A stretch of 64,000 nucleotides of DNA from Molanna angustata (taxonomy: Eukaryota; Arthropoda; Insecta; Trichoptera; Molannidae), in assembly GCA_963576475.1 (NCBI GenBank), contig OY754970.1, positions 37,475,447 through 37,539,446 on the forward strand, read 5' to 3'. A model generated the notes under the pieces. The model was given only the letters and a program-made list of their open reading frames with translations. It was not told where the DNA came from and did not search any database. This document shows, in pieces, positions 1 to 41,806 of the stretch (position 1 is the first letter of the stretch; the number at the start of each line of letters is the position of its first letter). Position numbers and translations under genes: made by a program.

Positions 1-1709
1 ATTTCTTTATCTATTCTTTTCAATGTTTTGATAAACGCAAATATTTCTATTCTTATTGTCGATAGCTCATCATCTTCCTTTTCATCTAACAGTGGACTGT
101 CTTTTATGATTAGTACTTCAATCGATGGTAATACCTAAAACGAATGATTCAAGTAATTATATCTCTATAGAGAGACAAAGCATTAATACATTTTGACCTG
201 TCATTAGTTGGTTTGAACAATCACTTTTGTAATGTTCATCAGTTATGCCTTTCCTCGAGCTAAAATATGAAAGTAATTATACAACTAAAAGGATGTATGG
301 ATTGAGGTAATATTAAAAAATATTGTATGAATTGCCTTATTAACAGTTCTCTATTCCCATTCCATACGACATTTAATTCCATTCGGTCTGATAGTATGTA
401 GGTATATTATTCATATTTTTATTGATAAGTTTATTATTTTTAAAATAAATGAAACAACAAACCTTAATTTTTAATATTTCATCTATAACCCAAATTTTAC
501 TGGATCTCAAATTAATATATGTCAACTTGGTTAATTTTTCATTCAAATCATTTAAATCCTGGATTGGATTTGATCGTAAATGTAATATTCTCAAATTAAA
601 TAATTCTTGGATCCCGTACAGACTGTCAATGTAATTGTTTGCCAAATACAAACTGTCCAAGTTTGAAAAGTCGAGACCCTGGAGGCTTCGTATCATGTTG
701 TTACTCAAGTCTAATGTCCGCAAATCTTCCAGTTGATACTCAAAGTCAATTGATTTGATCTTGTTCTTTCTCATTTCCAAAATGTTAAGTTGCGGTTGTT
801 TGATGCCCATGCAACTTGTTATGAAGTTGTCGTTTAATATCAAAACTTGCAAGTACGGCATCTGATTCAACGATGCAGATTGAATAATATTTCTCTCCGC
901 TTTAATTAATAATACAAATTTCATCATCGTCAGAATCTGCATGTCTTCCAGGCTTAACATATTATCAGAGACGTCAATAAATAAAAGATATTTGAATTCT
1001 GTTATAACATTGATGTTCGTCAAACTCTTGTTATTTACATTGATGTTGATGTATGCGTAACTAAAATATACACAATATGTCCTATTCTGATTCATTTCAG
1101 AGTACGAAAACGTCTAAATCAATGGGCGACTGTTGATAAAAGGATTTTATCCGCGCGGTGTGATGTAATGAGTCCCGTATAAATGCAATCAACTTTTTGA
1201 CATTTCTCATATACTAAAATTCAGACGGATAAATTTAGACGAATCAGAATAGGACATATCTTAAATAAAAACTATTAAGGTTAAATTTTATCAACATTTA
1301 CAGAACTTAAGTTCTCAAATTTTTACTATTCACATCAGGTGTTTATAAGCCCAATTGATCGCCCCCTTAAAGGAAATAAATCTTTATGTGTAACAAATCA
1401 AAATTTTTATTTAACACAGCTCCAATTAGTTTCCCTATAAATGTTTTCATGAAAACTATGTTATTCTAAATTTTCATCTTTTTGTTTGTATAAATCAATA
1501 CACCCCTGTCAATATTACCTATTTCCGTTTTCAGTTTTTCCTAAGACACTCAATCCAAGTTCAGCCTCAATCCGATTCAGGATTCTCAATGGTGGTTTCT
1601 CGGTACTAATTTCTTTTTCTCGAAATTCAATAGGGTAGTAAAATTCTCCGTGTATTTCTTCCTTAGTGTTGTAAGCATATTGATTTTCTTCTAGAGAAAA
1701 ATCAGACAT
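1..1709 (-). CDS. LRRC23: Leucine-rich-repeat protein, LRRC23-like (5' part; continues past left edge)
   Basis: Three minus-strand exons fit together: exon 1 at 1709-1519, exon 2 at 1060-463 and exon 3 from 134 leftwards out of the window. The introns start with GT and end with AG, and the reading frame is continuous across both junctions (191 nt, then 598 nt, totals 789). The start is the methionine at 1709, which opens an acidic, non-repeat N-terminus of about 60 residues. From about residue 75 to 285 the protein is a run of leucine-rich repeats of 21-23 residues with the LxxLxLxxN pattern, for example 'LRTLDLSNNMIRSLQGL' and 'LRILHLRSNPIQDL'. The order of an N-terminal 'GLSVLGKTENGN' segment followed by these repeats resembles LRRC23, a radial-spoke head protein of motile cilia and sperm flagella. 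That role is known for the family and is inferred here. The capping region and C-terminus are outside the window. It is transcribed opposite to the PI3-kinase gene and may lie nested in a 5' intron of it. Confidence 0.8.
1075..1259. repeat. 19-bp perfect inverted repeat in LRRC23-like intron 1
   Basis: The arms at 1075-1093 and 1241-1259 are perfect reverse complements (19 of 19, core 'gaatcagaatagg') with about 147 bp between them. Both lie inside the intron between exons 1 and 2. The match ends sharply and I see no target duplication, so it may be a small decayed inverted-repeat element or a chance inversion. Confidence 0.5.
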
Positions 1710-3020
1710 TTTATGAAAATTAAATTAAATTCAATGCTTGCTGTCAACACTATTTCATTTGTCATTCAAAAAATTTCTGTAATGAAATATTTAAATTTGG
1801 AATAATGTCACATTTCCTTTTTGTGGCACTTTCTCTATGCATTCTAGAAATTATTTATCTAATTTAAATTTTGTCAACATGGCATTCCTTAAAGATTTTA
1901 TGCCCGTTATTGTTTTGAGACAGGTTTTTTCATTCATTTGAATTAGGAAGGGAATGACTACATAATTATGTATTATATTATTATGGTCTAGTTCAGGGGT
2001 ACTCAAACTTAACTGCCGGCGATCTACCTCAATATTGTTAGATTACGATTGATCGACTCTTAGAGGCTGCAAGTAGGTAATGTGTGATGCAGGATTGTCA
2101 TCTAAGTAGGGTGTATCGTGGCATAGATATTAGTTTTCCGTACAATATACCGTTTAAAAAATCTCTTTATTGAGATGTTAAAAAGTTTGTCAATAACAAT
2201 ATGCATTTTTTTACTCAAGGTAAGTGTAGGTCTGATCTAAAATGTCAATGAAAAAACTCATGATTATTCTAAATTGCGAGTTTATTTGTTCTTACAAAAC
2301 AAACGAGCTTTAGTGTCTAAACTAAAGAGTGACTTTGGATATTAAAGCGTGGCACTGCATGTCGCTCATCGGCAACGAGAGTGTCACAACACAAAAAATG
2401 TAGTTTTTGGGAAATCGCATTTTAATATTTCTAGTATATTGTTTTTTTTTATTTTTTTAAAAAAGTTCTCCTGATTTGTCCTTTTTTAGACAAAATGAAT
2501 GATATTTACATGAAAATTTATAGGTTGTGACTGTTTTATTCACTATCTTTATAATATTTCATAAGAATTACTCAAAAATATTGTCATATCACATATTGTG
2601 TCTCTGTTTTTGCCGAAACAAAAATAAACACATGAATGTTGCTTACCGCAACAGGGTTATTACACAGGTTATGACACTACTACACACACCCCTCTGTACT
2701 AACGTTGATATGACACTATAGTTGCCGCAGATGTCAGACAACTGGCTCCGTAAAAAAGATTATTTTGAGCCATATCACGGCAAGGAACTGCACTGTAATT
2801 ATGACTTTTTTTTGGCAGATAAAGTTCAATAAAGCCGATCTTATGGCATATATAAGTCAATTTCGTATTTTTATGTGTTGTGACACTCTCGTTGGTGATG
2901 CGCGATGTCCTCAGCATTCTTTTTATAATTATTTAACACGCACCCAATAACAAGTTGCCACATTCTGGAGACTTAGGGTGTTTATCGTCTCACAGATCCA
3001 GACTGAAAACACAATTAAAA
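1710..3020. other. Intergenic or 5'-intron DNA with a possible hAT-type remnant
   Basis: No exon is convincing here on either strand. Position 1995 onward has a 'caggggtactcaaac' start followed by a 'cgatctacc' motif, which resembles the ends of hAT-family elements. Segments around 2345-2400 and 2877-2915 are diverged inverted repeats sharing 'cgagagtgtcacaacac'. Together they suggest an eroded DNA transposon of roughly 0.9 kb. No intact transposase is visible and I could not define the ends or an 8-bp target duplication. Confidence 0.35.
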
Positions 3021-3098
3021 ACTGTGTCTCAACTGGGAATCGAACCCGGGATCCTTGGATCAGCAGTCAGATACCTAACCAACAGAGCCACGAAGGCC
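3021..3098 (-). mobile_element. tRNA-derived SINE head
   Basis: Read on the minus strand, this stretch has the order of a tRNA gene: a box A-like 'tggctctgttggtt' and, about 40 bases on, a box B 'ggttcgattcc'. There is no acceptor stem pairing or normal anticodon loop, so it is a tRNA-related SINE head and not a tRNA gene. It lies about 120 bp upstream of the first visible PI3K exon. Confidence 0.6.
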
Positions 3099-3218
3099 AA
3101 AAATAAAGCATGAGCGGCGTTGGTGAGAGAGGGAGAGGGGGAATCATTTGGCAGTTTGGATTACAGAGGTGTTTGAATTATGAAGCCTCCTCTAATAATT
3201 CCTTATTCATATTTTCAG

Positions 3219-31643
<28,425 letters not shown>

Positions 31644-34600
31644 TATTTGATGAGGCTCTAAGTAAATGCTTGGCAAAGCCTCTAAATTGATTGTTATTCC
31701 GAGACAAATATTGGGAGACGGAGGCTATATACATATATTTATATCTGCCAGACGTTATTAGCGTATCATGCCAAGGATAATCTATTATAAATAGTGATAT
31801 TTGCTAGCTCTCAAATATTAAGACCTCGGTTATTTCCAGCTACGCTTTACGCTTGTTTTACTCGCATTTGATGGTTGGATTGTTATAATATGAGGACGAC
31901 GAGACCATCTTAGATAAAACCGATCATTGACTGAATAGTGAATATTCATTTCTTTTTTACATACACAAAAATGTAAAAAAAGACTTTGATGTTCCGCTAA
32001 GAACTTGAATATTGACTGTAATTATATTAGTCTCAATTTATATATTAACTATATCTAATAATAATAATTTATAGAACAAAATAATTATGATTGTTTAATT
32101 GTAAGAAACAGAGCTTTCAAGTTAGTCTCGCGACTTACATCATAGTAACCAACATTTAGTATTCTACATACATGATGTGTTGTATACAAGTACATACATA
32201 TTAAATGTTTCTATATGTGCTATGGAAAATAACCATTGTTCAAGTGTTCAATACACGCACACAGATATTTATCTTTGTATATTATATAATTATTATTTCA
32301 GCGTTAGCATTTTTTTTTTTAAGAATTAATGCCAATTATACTTTTAGACTGATTAAATTGAACACGTTTCTAGGTAATGAAGATCTAGGTAATTTTTTTT
32401 TGTTTGTTTATATTCTCCGTTTATGATAGAAAGTGAAAAAAATTTATAGGAATAATAAGAATGAATTAATGATATGTAACATAATGTTTTATATCTTGAT
32501 ACGTTGTGGACATAGCATAATATGTGAGTGTGTGTGCGTGCGTAGTTGTGATGGTAAATCCAATAAAGAAGTTCATCCTGTTACGTTCAATATTGTGTCT
32601 TTCATGCTTTGCTAATATTTTTTTCTTTTGTTTATTTGTAATTTATTTATGCGTAAGTGTATTTAATTTTATGAATCGCTTTAGAGTAATGTATGTATTA
32701 CATTTAAAGTTTGCATCATATTAATACTATAACGATAGTATCTACACAATGCATAATATTAAATTTATAGTCAGTAGGACGTTTAAGATTTTTTTTTAAA
32801 GATTTTTAATGACGTTAGAAAACACATGTTGTATAACTGTTTAACTTTGGGTCGTTCCCATCACATTGGCCTTCTGCTGTGTTCATAGTTGTTAAGTTTT
32901 CTCCCTTCCTCCAGTTTTCCACATTGCTAGGAGTCTGTTGGGAAGTTCCAAGTCAACATCCAAGGTTAGGGGAGATATCTACAAATCCTAGTATCGCAGA
33001 TATAATACCTGGACAATGTTATTAACCTCTAAGTGAGTATGGCCGTACCTGTACGGCTGGAAATGTCATTGCAAATTGGAGTATGGCCGTACGGCTAGAG
33101 AAATGAAGTGAAGATTTTTTTACTAGAATAGAAATATTTTTGACACCACAGCCAATAGTTGAAGACATCTGAAATAATCAGATGATATTTCAATATAAAC
33201 TTTAAAAAATGTAAAGTTTTAATTATTTTTTTTTTACCCAATTATTGTGTCAGAAGTCGTCAAACGTAATACTTTTTAAAATAAATCACTCCATATATGT
33301 AGGTATTTACATCATACCAAAACTCACTCTCATAGAGGTTAATATTCATTTCCAAATTTATGACTTTGATATTTGAAAAATAAAAAAAGGAAGATTAATA
33401 TTCTATGAATATTTATTTATTTTTATAGGACAATCGTTCCATTAGGTAAAGGCCTTTTCAACTGATCAATCACTCATTATTATACAAATGAAATAAATCA
33501 ACAAGAAATAAGGTAAAAAAAGTATTGGAAATTTAAAATGAAAAAAACTATAATTTATCACTTGTATCGTAATATCTTCTATTCTCGTTGATATATTTCT
33601 ATAGTATAGTTATGATTTTTATATGCTTTATTTTATTATTTGAAAACACCCTTACCAAACGAAACAGCTGTCCTTTAATAATAGTAACTATTAATCTAGT
33701 TTGAATTTCACCAATATAAATATAGTTTATGTTTATACGAGTATAGGATACCCTTTCGTATATAGAATAAACGCTATTTATTTATAATTTTCTATCAATT
33801 TACTTATAATACTGTAGAAGATAAACAATATCAGATTACATCATTATATCTTCTTTTATCACCTTGGATGTATGATTTGTGTTTCATTTAGGTACTCTGA
33901 CCATCGACAACAGTATTACATATAAAGATTGGTGGTTTGCAATAGATAAGACTTCTAGAAATTCGTAAGGACTACAATGCTACAATATTTTTAACGTTTC
34001 ATATGTGTGTTACCATGGGAAAAATCACTTACTTTCCACATTTAAATTTTTTTTTATTAACAACTTTTTCCATTTTTTTCCCCGTTACGTAGCTTCAAAG
34101 GACAGTTGTATTGTAGGCCTTGTGTATTTTTTACGTCATATCTATTCCAAATATGACTTTATAGACAATACGGCTGCAAATGTCAAAAGCGAGACTAATA
34201 TATGAGCTCAACTCCATATTATTAATAAACACGATTATTGAATAATAGTTAGACGAGTGTTTTCTCCTTATTGATAATGTATTATTATAATAATTGTTGC
34301 ATTTTTGTCTGTATAAAAATAAATATTAACACACCAACTGGAGGTTTATAATTTTGTTATCAGGGTATATAATAAATATATTTAAAAAATAATACTAACA
34401 TTTTTCATGAAGGTTTTTATATCATTATAGACATAATATTTTTTTGTTATTTGTATATAATACTGTGTGAAGTTTATCCTTATTGTGTATGTATGTACAT
34501 ACAATATTTATAGTGCTGTATTTATATTCATGTATAAGAAAAGTTTTGCCAACATTTTATGTTAAAACAAACTATTTGATTGATAGGACTGCATAGGCCT

Positions 34601-35707
34601 TTTTCAAAACGACAAGCCTATATTGTATAAACGGTCAAATTACGTTAAAGAATTATTCATCATTAAATTAATAAATATGTATTTTATATAATATGCTGGA
34701 ATTATCTAAATTAAATTGTTAAGTGTGTCTGTCTTTGAAAAAGATCGAGTATCAACATTTTTTTATTTGGTGTATTTTTTCTTTTTATTGAGATATTCTT
34801 TTGTATTATGTAATAACACAATTTAAAAAAAAACGCATTTTGTTTAAAACGTTTAACATTTATCACTTACAATTTCCTGATTTATTGACATGGTCAAAAT
34901 TTACCACTGTATACTATCAGTTTTAAAACTAGTTAAAAATGTTGTTCTAGTTATAAATTACATTCAATACCAATAATGTTATTTATTTTTACATTTATCA
35001 TTGTTTAATATAAAATTTTATTTCATTATTTCCTATATCTTTAAAAATGTAGAACAATTACGTTTATCGAAGATGAGTAGCTATTTGTATTGATTGTTTA
35101 GAATTGGAATTTTTAAATTGTGTAGTACCATGGTCTTTTAAATTAAACGATATTAGAAACCAAGTCAAACCAGTTGATTCTGATTTGGTGTGCCTTATCA
35201 AAAATTGCACTAGTACCAGTTTTTTTATATAATTTCTTCCTTTTATCAAATATCAATATCAAACTGGTTTTATTTTAACTTTAACTGTCTATCCGATCAC
35301 ATATTTTTGTTTCTTCTCGTTGATTTGTTTCATTTGACTTATTTTTCAGTCAACCTTTGTTTATATTTTCAGTGAATTTTAGCTTTCATAATTGTTTTAA
35401 TTTTGTCTAGTGACCTCATTTTTTTACAAATCGTGTTTCGTTTGTTTACATTCTCTCGTGACTTTTAAACTGACAGTAGCTTTTAAGAGTGATTTCAATA
35501 ATATCAGAAACTTATATGTTTGTCTTCGTTAAGTTTGTCTGGTTGTTAAATTACTATTTCCAACAAAAAGTCATCCACTGACTGACAATTGCTATGTTGT
35601 TTTTGTTGTATTTTGACTCAATGAATCTGTTGACTTGTTCAGTACATAATCATGTTATGTAAATCTTGATAAAGTAATTAATATTTTTTGTCATATGTGT
35701 ATAATCA
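31644..35707. other. PI3K 3' UTR and downstream intergenic DNA
   Basis: After the TGA at 31641-31643 no further exon is seen. The 3' UTR must begin here. AATAAA-type hexamers occur near 32560 and near 34318, but I cannot tell which, if any, is used. Around 33035-33085 a 'gtatggccgtac' motif is repeated. The remainder is AT-rich with short random open frames only. Confidence 0.5.
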
Positions 35708-35890
35708 GGGGGGCAAGTCTGGTCCGACCGGCGAAATCAAAACCCTAGTGATTACCCATATCATGGATATAATTATCATATGGAGTTCTATGACATCTAA
35801 AGATATTGTAGAACTCCATATAATAATTGCATCCATGGTGTGGGTAATCGTGAGGGTTTTGATTTCGCCGATTGAACCAGACTTGCCCCG
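35708..35890. mobile_element. 183-bp fold-back MITE, copy 1
   Basis: Almost the whole element is one inverted repeat. It starts 'ggggggcaagtctggt' and ends 'accagacttgcccc'; the arms continue inward through 'gaaatcaaaaccct', 'gattacccatatcatgg' and 'catatggagttcta'. Copy 2 at 41807-41990 has the same arms with scattered differences. A transcript would fold into a long hairpin. No coding sequence is present. Confidence 0.8.
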
Positions 35891-36903
35891 CTGTTATTGT
35901 TTCATATTTAGTAAATAAATAGTTATTTATCAAAACACAAACCAATATTTCGAAGTAACCAACAAAATGTCAATCATTTGTTATTTTAATTGAATTCATG
36001 TAACTTTAATTTGTGATTGATCGATTCTTTGAGTAATAAAATATATTGAATTCTAATTCAATTGAAATATACTATTAAGAAAATTCTAATATGAAAAAAC
36101 ATCTTAAAAGATGTATTTTTTAGATTAATTTTGACATTTATAAAATATAAGTTTTTAATTTTGTTTTTTTTGTGTTATATAAATTTTATTATTAATAGGC
36201 AGTATCTACATCAAATATAATTTGATATAAATACATTCATCATCACAAAACTATAAAGAATATTTAGCTTTACAAGAATATAAAACAGTAGCAAAAAGTA
36301 AGATTATAAGTTAAGTTGGATATTGTAATATGATCGTATTGATCAAAATAATTATGTAATTAGCATTTTATGTATATTGTATAGTGCCTGTTGGAAAGAT
36401 TCTATTGTTACATTATATATGTATATACCTACCTAAGGCTGTATTTGCTCATAAACCATGAACATGTATTTTTTTAGAATAAGTTGTCTTTGACATTTGT
36501 TGTTTAAGCAAGTGATTTGCAGGGAAGGTAAAAAAACTTCATTCTCAATGTTTTATAGTTTAAATAATCAATATAAGTTGTCCTTTAAAAATCTTTTACG
36601 AAACTCTCAACAAAAGTGATTCATTTTAATAGTTTTCTCAAAATTGACGTAATTTAAAAACATATACGTTTCGGATAGTTTTTATTGAGTTGAGGTTGTA
36701 AAGTATCTGTGACCTTTTTTGAGGTGATATCATAGCTCATTAATTATGATATCATAGCTCTGTTCAATTAATTTCAACATTCATCAACAGATTTATCTGA
36801 AATCTTTGATAGTCATGTTGATTAAATAAGTATTCTTAAAAGCAATTAATTTCTATAAATTGATTACTGTTAATCTCAAAAAAAGACAATAGTCAGGTCA
36901 TAA

Positions 36904-37748
36904 AGGGGCCTACACACGACCAACTTGGTTGACAACCTTGTCATCAACATGGCATGTTGACAATGTTGAACGTCTGTGGGCAGTTGGCGGTTGATATTTC
37001 ATGTTGACAACAATGTTGAGACAATATCAAATCGGTTTGATATTTAGTGGGCAGAGCTTGATGTTGCTTGGTGACGATGTTTAGCGTGTGTGGGGCGGTT
37101 GACAACCAAGTTGATCAACATCTCAGTATGTTTCAATTTTTTGAATGCGACGGAACAATAAAGTACCTATGTAAAAGTTTAAACTTGCACAGTGTATTTA
37201 TTGCCTGTTTATTAATTTTATTTTTTGTTCGTATTTGTTGATGTAGATATTTAATAAACTAATTACATAAATAAATCAACCTTTTTTTCAATAAATGGTC
37301 GTACTTTTTACAACAATTCGTCGTAGGTTTTACTGTCCGTTGTTAAAAAGTTTTTAAAATCGTGAGGTGCAAGGACATGTAATTCGCTCATTAAACTGGA
37401 ATGAGAAAACTGGGCGCGATTTTGATACCAATCCTTTGTCCAAATTTTCCTCTTTTTAGTAGAATGTACCTCTTCTTCACACAACTTATTTAAGACTGTA
37501 CAGTAAAAAATCGTCGCTTATTATTTTTAATGCTAAACGCTATACTAATATGAAATAAAAAACAACAAAAAAGTATAAAGTCACTTTAGATAAATTGTTA
37601 ATTCACTTTAAAAGAAGCAAAAGATTCACTCACGAACTTGTTGATTCAATAGAAACATCATCGGAAATGATGTTGATCAACTTGGTTGTCAACCTCCCGT
37701 TCGTTATTCAACATTGTTGTCAACCAAGTTTGTCGTCTGTAGGCCGCT
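36904..37748 (-). mobile_element. PIF/Harbinger transposon remnant, 845 bp
   Basis: The ends 'aggggcctacacacgac' and complement 'agcggcctacagacgac' pair, and TAA flanks both sides (36901-36903 and 37749-37751). Subterminal sequence repeats 'aacttggttgacaac' in both orientations. On the minus strand, about 37490-37305, a short frame encodes 'KRKIWTKDWYQNRAQFSH' followed by 'APHDFKNFLTTDSKTYDELL'. That matches the N-terminal region of PIF/Harbinger transposases. The catalytic part is deleted, so the copy is non-autonomous. Confidence 0.75.
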
Positions 37749-40700
37749 TAAGGAGTATCTTTTACCATGCGCAGCAAAATACATATTATTTCTTCTGCGC
37801 AGTCAAAATGAGGTTATTTTTTGTTTGATAAATGTTTTAAAGGTTTTTGCTGTAAAATAATTTTTAGTGTTGTTATTTTTCAACTTTCCCATTTTATCAG
37901 AGTTTATATTATGATCCCGAAAATTTAGAGATTCTAATACATAATAACAAAATATATATAATTTAATTAAGTGTTACAGAATCTCAGCAAACACTTTCAG
38001 CAAATCAATATTTAGTCTACCACAGTTCCTTTTCGATGTGTCATGAATATTAATCACATTAGCTTTAATTTAACATTTGGATTGGTAAAACTTATCGTAT
38101 TTATGAAAGATACCTATTTATATAGTATCGTAATATATATGTATATTGTAACATCTAAGCTAGTGTACATTAAGTAATGAGCCTGAGGTATTTGCACACC
38201 ATCTTGTATTTATTATTGTGTTAACATTATGCTTAAAACAGTCGCTGTCACGGTTGTGTCTGACCATAATTTTTATAACAGAGATAGTATTGTCTAAATT
38301 TCCAAAAATTCGCAATAAATAAATTTGAGTTTTCTTTGTTCACCTGTGAAAACTATTTTTTGTTATTGCCTTTTGCAGCAGTCAAATGTTTAAATTCAAA
38401 ACAGAAAATTTTTGCAAAATATGAAAATGGTAATGTGTATCATGCTTTCCATAAATGTTGTAGGAATCTCGAAGAAAACACACCTCCTGTTTTCCCAACC
38501 ACTACCGTTGAGTAAAATTCCCGCCTACATTTCAGTTTAAATAAGATCAAATTTTGATCTTAATTACAAGATAGCTTTATTTAAAGTGTAGTTACTATAT
38601 ATTTTAATATTCCCTTTTTCTTCTGAATTACGGGAAATTCAGATAGTACAATCACTGTTCAATACTTAAAAATTACAACTAAAATTTATAACGAATTACA
38701 ACTCTTATTTCGGAACAATACTCAGGTTATTCCATTTCAGTCATCTTTTATATTATTGTATGTGTACCAATTTATTATATTTTAATATATATAATTAAGA
38801 ATATTTATAATGTATAACAATAAAACAAGTTTAATTAAATACTTGTCATATAATGAAAAGGGTTGAGTCATTCCTACGATCCGTGACATACGACTGTGAT
38901 GGTTTACAAAGACATTATTCATAGTTAGATTGGTTTCCACTAATTTTCTTTCCATGAAAGAAATTTAATTACATTTAATTTGTTCATTTTTTATTTTCAC
39001 TAACATACTATGAATATTACGATCATTGAAACATTTTCAACTTGGCATTATGAATAATTTTGGATAGCATTTTTAAATTTGCTCAAAACCATTGGCTACC
39101 TCATTTTGGATCCATCAAGACCATTCTTTTATTCTACTTGAATCAAATAAATTGGTATTTTTTTTTCATATACTGCATATGAATATGAAATAGTCAAAGG
39201 TTATTGAGTTTAAAATTTACTAAAAGTATAACAGGCTTCGAGATAAGAGAATAGATGACACAAATAACCTGTGTTGTATTTTCCAATGGAATGAAAGACA
39301 TAATGGAGGTAAAGAATTTATTATGGAAGGAAATACGTAGAGTGAATGGTGCACTCTGTGTATTTCCTATGTAAATTTGGAATTCGTAATGTATTCTAAC
39401 GCATACAAGTGAAATAAGAAATCTGAGGAATCAGTTTTACACATATCGTAAGGAAATAAAATGAATGTTTTTCCCTCCTCTCCTATCCCCTCTGTCTTCT
39501 TATTGTTTTATGTGTTTCTATAAATATACATATATTTTATTCACATAAATGAGTATGTGTAATAAACACAATTCACTTTACCAAATGGATATGGTTTGTT
39601 GGAAGATATCGCAATATGGCAATAATTCAGTCATGTAATGAGTGCAAAATAGGTATGGTAGAATAAAAAATGTAGACATAAAGAAATACAAGCTACAGAA
39701 GGATATTCTCATCCTTCGGAGAGATTAGAGAGACAATAGTCGCCATAGAAAAGGCTGGCAAGACATTTAAATAAAGTTTTGTTGTAAGGAAATATAAAGA
39801 TAAATAAATGGTGATTGTATATGAGGCATGAATATGAGTGCTGGAGGTGAAAAACATTCGCAAAGACAAGATATGCTCGAGTTCCCACTGTATCCTTGTT
39901 GGGGACTTGACGCCATGGTATGTATGTTCTCTCTTTGTAACAAATACAATTCTTATTTTCTCATTTTTTTATTGCTTTTGATTCGACTTTCTAATGTAAA
40001 GTAACCTAAAATACTAAAGTTATATCATATGTAAATTTTTTGTTGAAGAAATTCAACGAGTCTCCTTATTATGCATTTAAATATCACTGACCTGTATACT
40101 TTCATTGTCAGACGTTTGTCTTACTTTCTTTCTTTGTGTCAAAACCATACATTCTAATATCCTCCTTTTTTATCCTGTCGTATATTTCTTACCACACATT
40201 TGTCTAAGTGAGAGATCTTATTTCTATTGTATTAATTCTACTTTTGAGCGTTTTCCGCCATGTCCACGTCTCACTGACGAAAATTCTTGTAATTGGCATT
40301 TCGTTCTTTAGATTTTATAACTGAATGAGATGAGGATTCACAGTAGTAGGGGTCATTATGTTATTTCAATAAGTCTGTTTATTTATATAGTTTTTGTATG
40401 GTCTTGATTATGGATTCATGATAATAATTTATATCTGACTCGTTCATTAGTGATTTTTGTTAATGAAACACATGCTTATCTTTTGTTTATGTATTTTAAC
40501 ATGAAAGCTTCTTGATTGATTTAAGATAATGATATTTAACAAATTTTGTACTTTGTATACCTACACAAACATTAGCCAACATTTTAAATTGATTTTTGTG
40601 TGTATAAAACAAATGTAGATAATTTTCATTATTATTGCTACTACTACTACTACTCTGTATTGTTAACAATTTAGAAAAGTTAATAATTATTATTATTATA

Positions 40701-41124
40701 GAAATGAAAATAATGTTATGTTTGCGAGAGTCATGCTGCATAGCAAACTTCATTTTGTTTTTTGATACTTGTTGCCATTTGTATTGCTGTTGAGATGTCG
40801 TTTTTTTTTTTAATTTCTGAAATTTAGTATTTTTACCCTATTAAAAATCCGATCAAAATTCATGTAATGTAGTATGAGAAAGGTGAGATGTAATTCTTAA
40901 ACATTTTTTTTATCAATTAATACTATTATATCCAATACTAACCTTCATGATATCCACATACCTTCGTGATTATATCTGAAAATTCATTTAGACATTTACA
41001 TGTTTTATTTTACTTGCTTAACATATTTTTTTTTAAATGAATATGTCCTTGTTAAACAAGTACATATACATCTTCCTACGTTCCCTAAAATAAGCATAAA
41101 TGCTTGTGCTATAGGTGAACGAAA
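37749..41124. other. Intergenic DNA, AT-rich, few recognisable elements
   Basis: No gene is supported. A diverged SINE/LINE-tail piece on the plus strand sits at about 39592-39690 ('ggaagatatcgcaatatggc' then 'aataattcagtcatg'). A (tac/tat)n-type simple repeat occurs at about 40636-40700. Short open frames here have no family features. Confidence 0.5.
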
Positions 41125-41200
41125 TTAGTCGAGGCATGATTCGAACTCGCGACCACTGGATTACTAACCCAGCGCGCTAACCGCTCTGCCATCGATATCA
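41125..41200 (-). mobile_element. tRNA-derived SINE head
   Basis: On the minus strand 'gatggcagagcggttagcgc' (box A region) is followed by 'cgcgagttcgaatcatgcc' (box B). The same head appears in part at 53873-53925. No tRNA acceptor pairing is present. Confidence 0.65.
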
Positions 41201-41411
41201 TCATATTGCTAGATGAATTATTCCCTAAAAAAGTTATGTCCATAAAAAAACGTTTTTGTCTTTCCGTTTTGTAGGATGCTACATTTCCATCCAGATATTT
41301 CCTATCGTTTCTCAGTTTTTTTTATACTATAAATAATTGACATATTTTTTAATAAATTTAATAGATGTAAATATAACTAACTAAATTTAATAACCTCTAA
41401 ACATGCTATTA

Positions 41412-41787
41412 CCCCCTATTCAGTAACTATTGTAACTAAAATAGGAACGTTCTAAAATTGTAGATTTTAGATTTACAGTCTTATTTCAGCGTTATAAAAT
41501 ATCAACTTGGACTAAATGGAATAGGAACTTACCTATATTGGCCGGAAAGTTCTTAAAAAGTTACTGAATCAGACGTATTTTTAATAACTATGAAATTTTC
41601 ATCGTTTTCATAATTACTTATTCAAAATACGTCTAATTCAGTAACTTTTTAAGAACATTCCGGCCAATATAGGTACGTTCCTATTCCATTTAGTCCAAGT
41701 TGATATTTTATAACGCTGAAATAAGACCGTAAATCTAAAATTTTAGTATGTTCCTATTTTTAGTTACAATAGTTACTGAATAGGGGG
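41412..41787. mobile_element. 376-bp TA-flanked fold-back MITE
   Basis: The arms are near-perfect inverted repeats of about 160 bp each, starting 'ccccctattcagtaactat' and ending 'atagttactgaataggggg'. TA lies on both sides (41410-41411 and 41788-41789). The centre is a short AT-rich loop. It lies 19 bp left of the second copy of the ggggggcaagtctg element. Confidence 0.85.
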
Positions 41788-41806
41788 TATAGTATTTTGT
41801 CCATCA

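Noticed and set aside
1061..1095. LRRC23-like start at the methionine at 1095
   Set aside because: A splice acceptor at 1061-1062 joins exon 2 in frame to an upstream exon (1519-1709) that completes the family's conserved segment.
3021..3098. tRNA genes (also at 31043, 41125, 45850, 46140 and 51804)
   Set aside because: Box A and B motifs are present, but acceptor stems do not pair, anticodon loops are wrong and several copies continue into a shared SINE body and tail.
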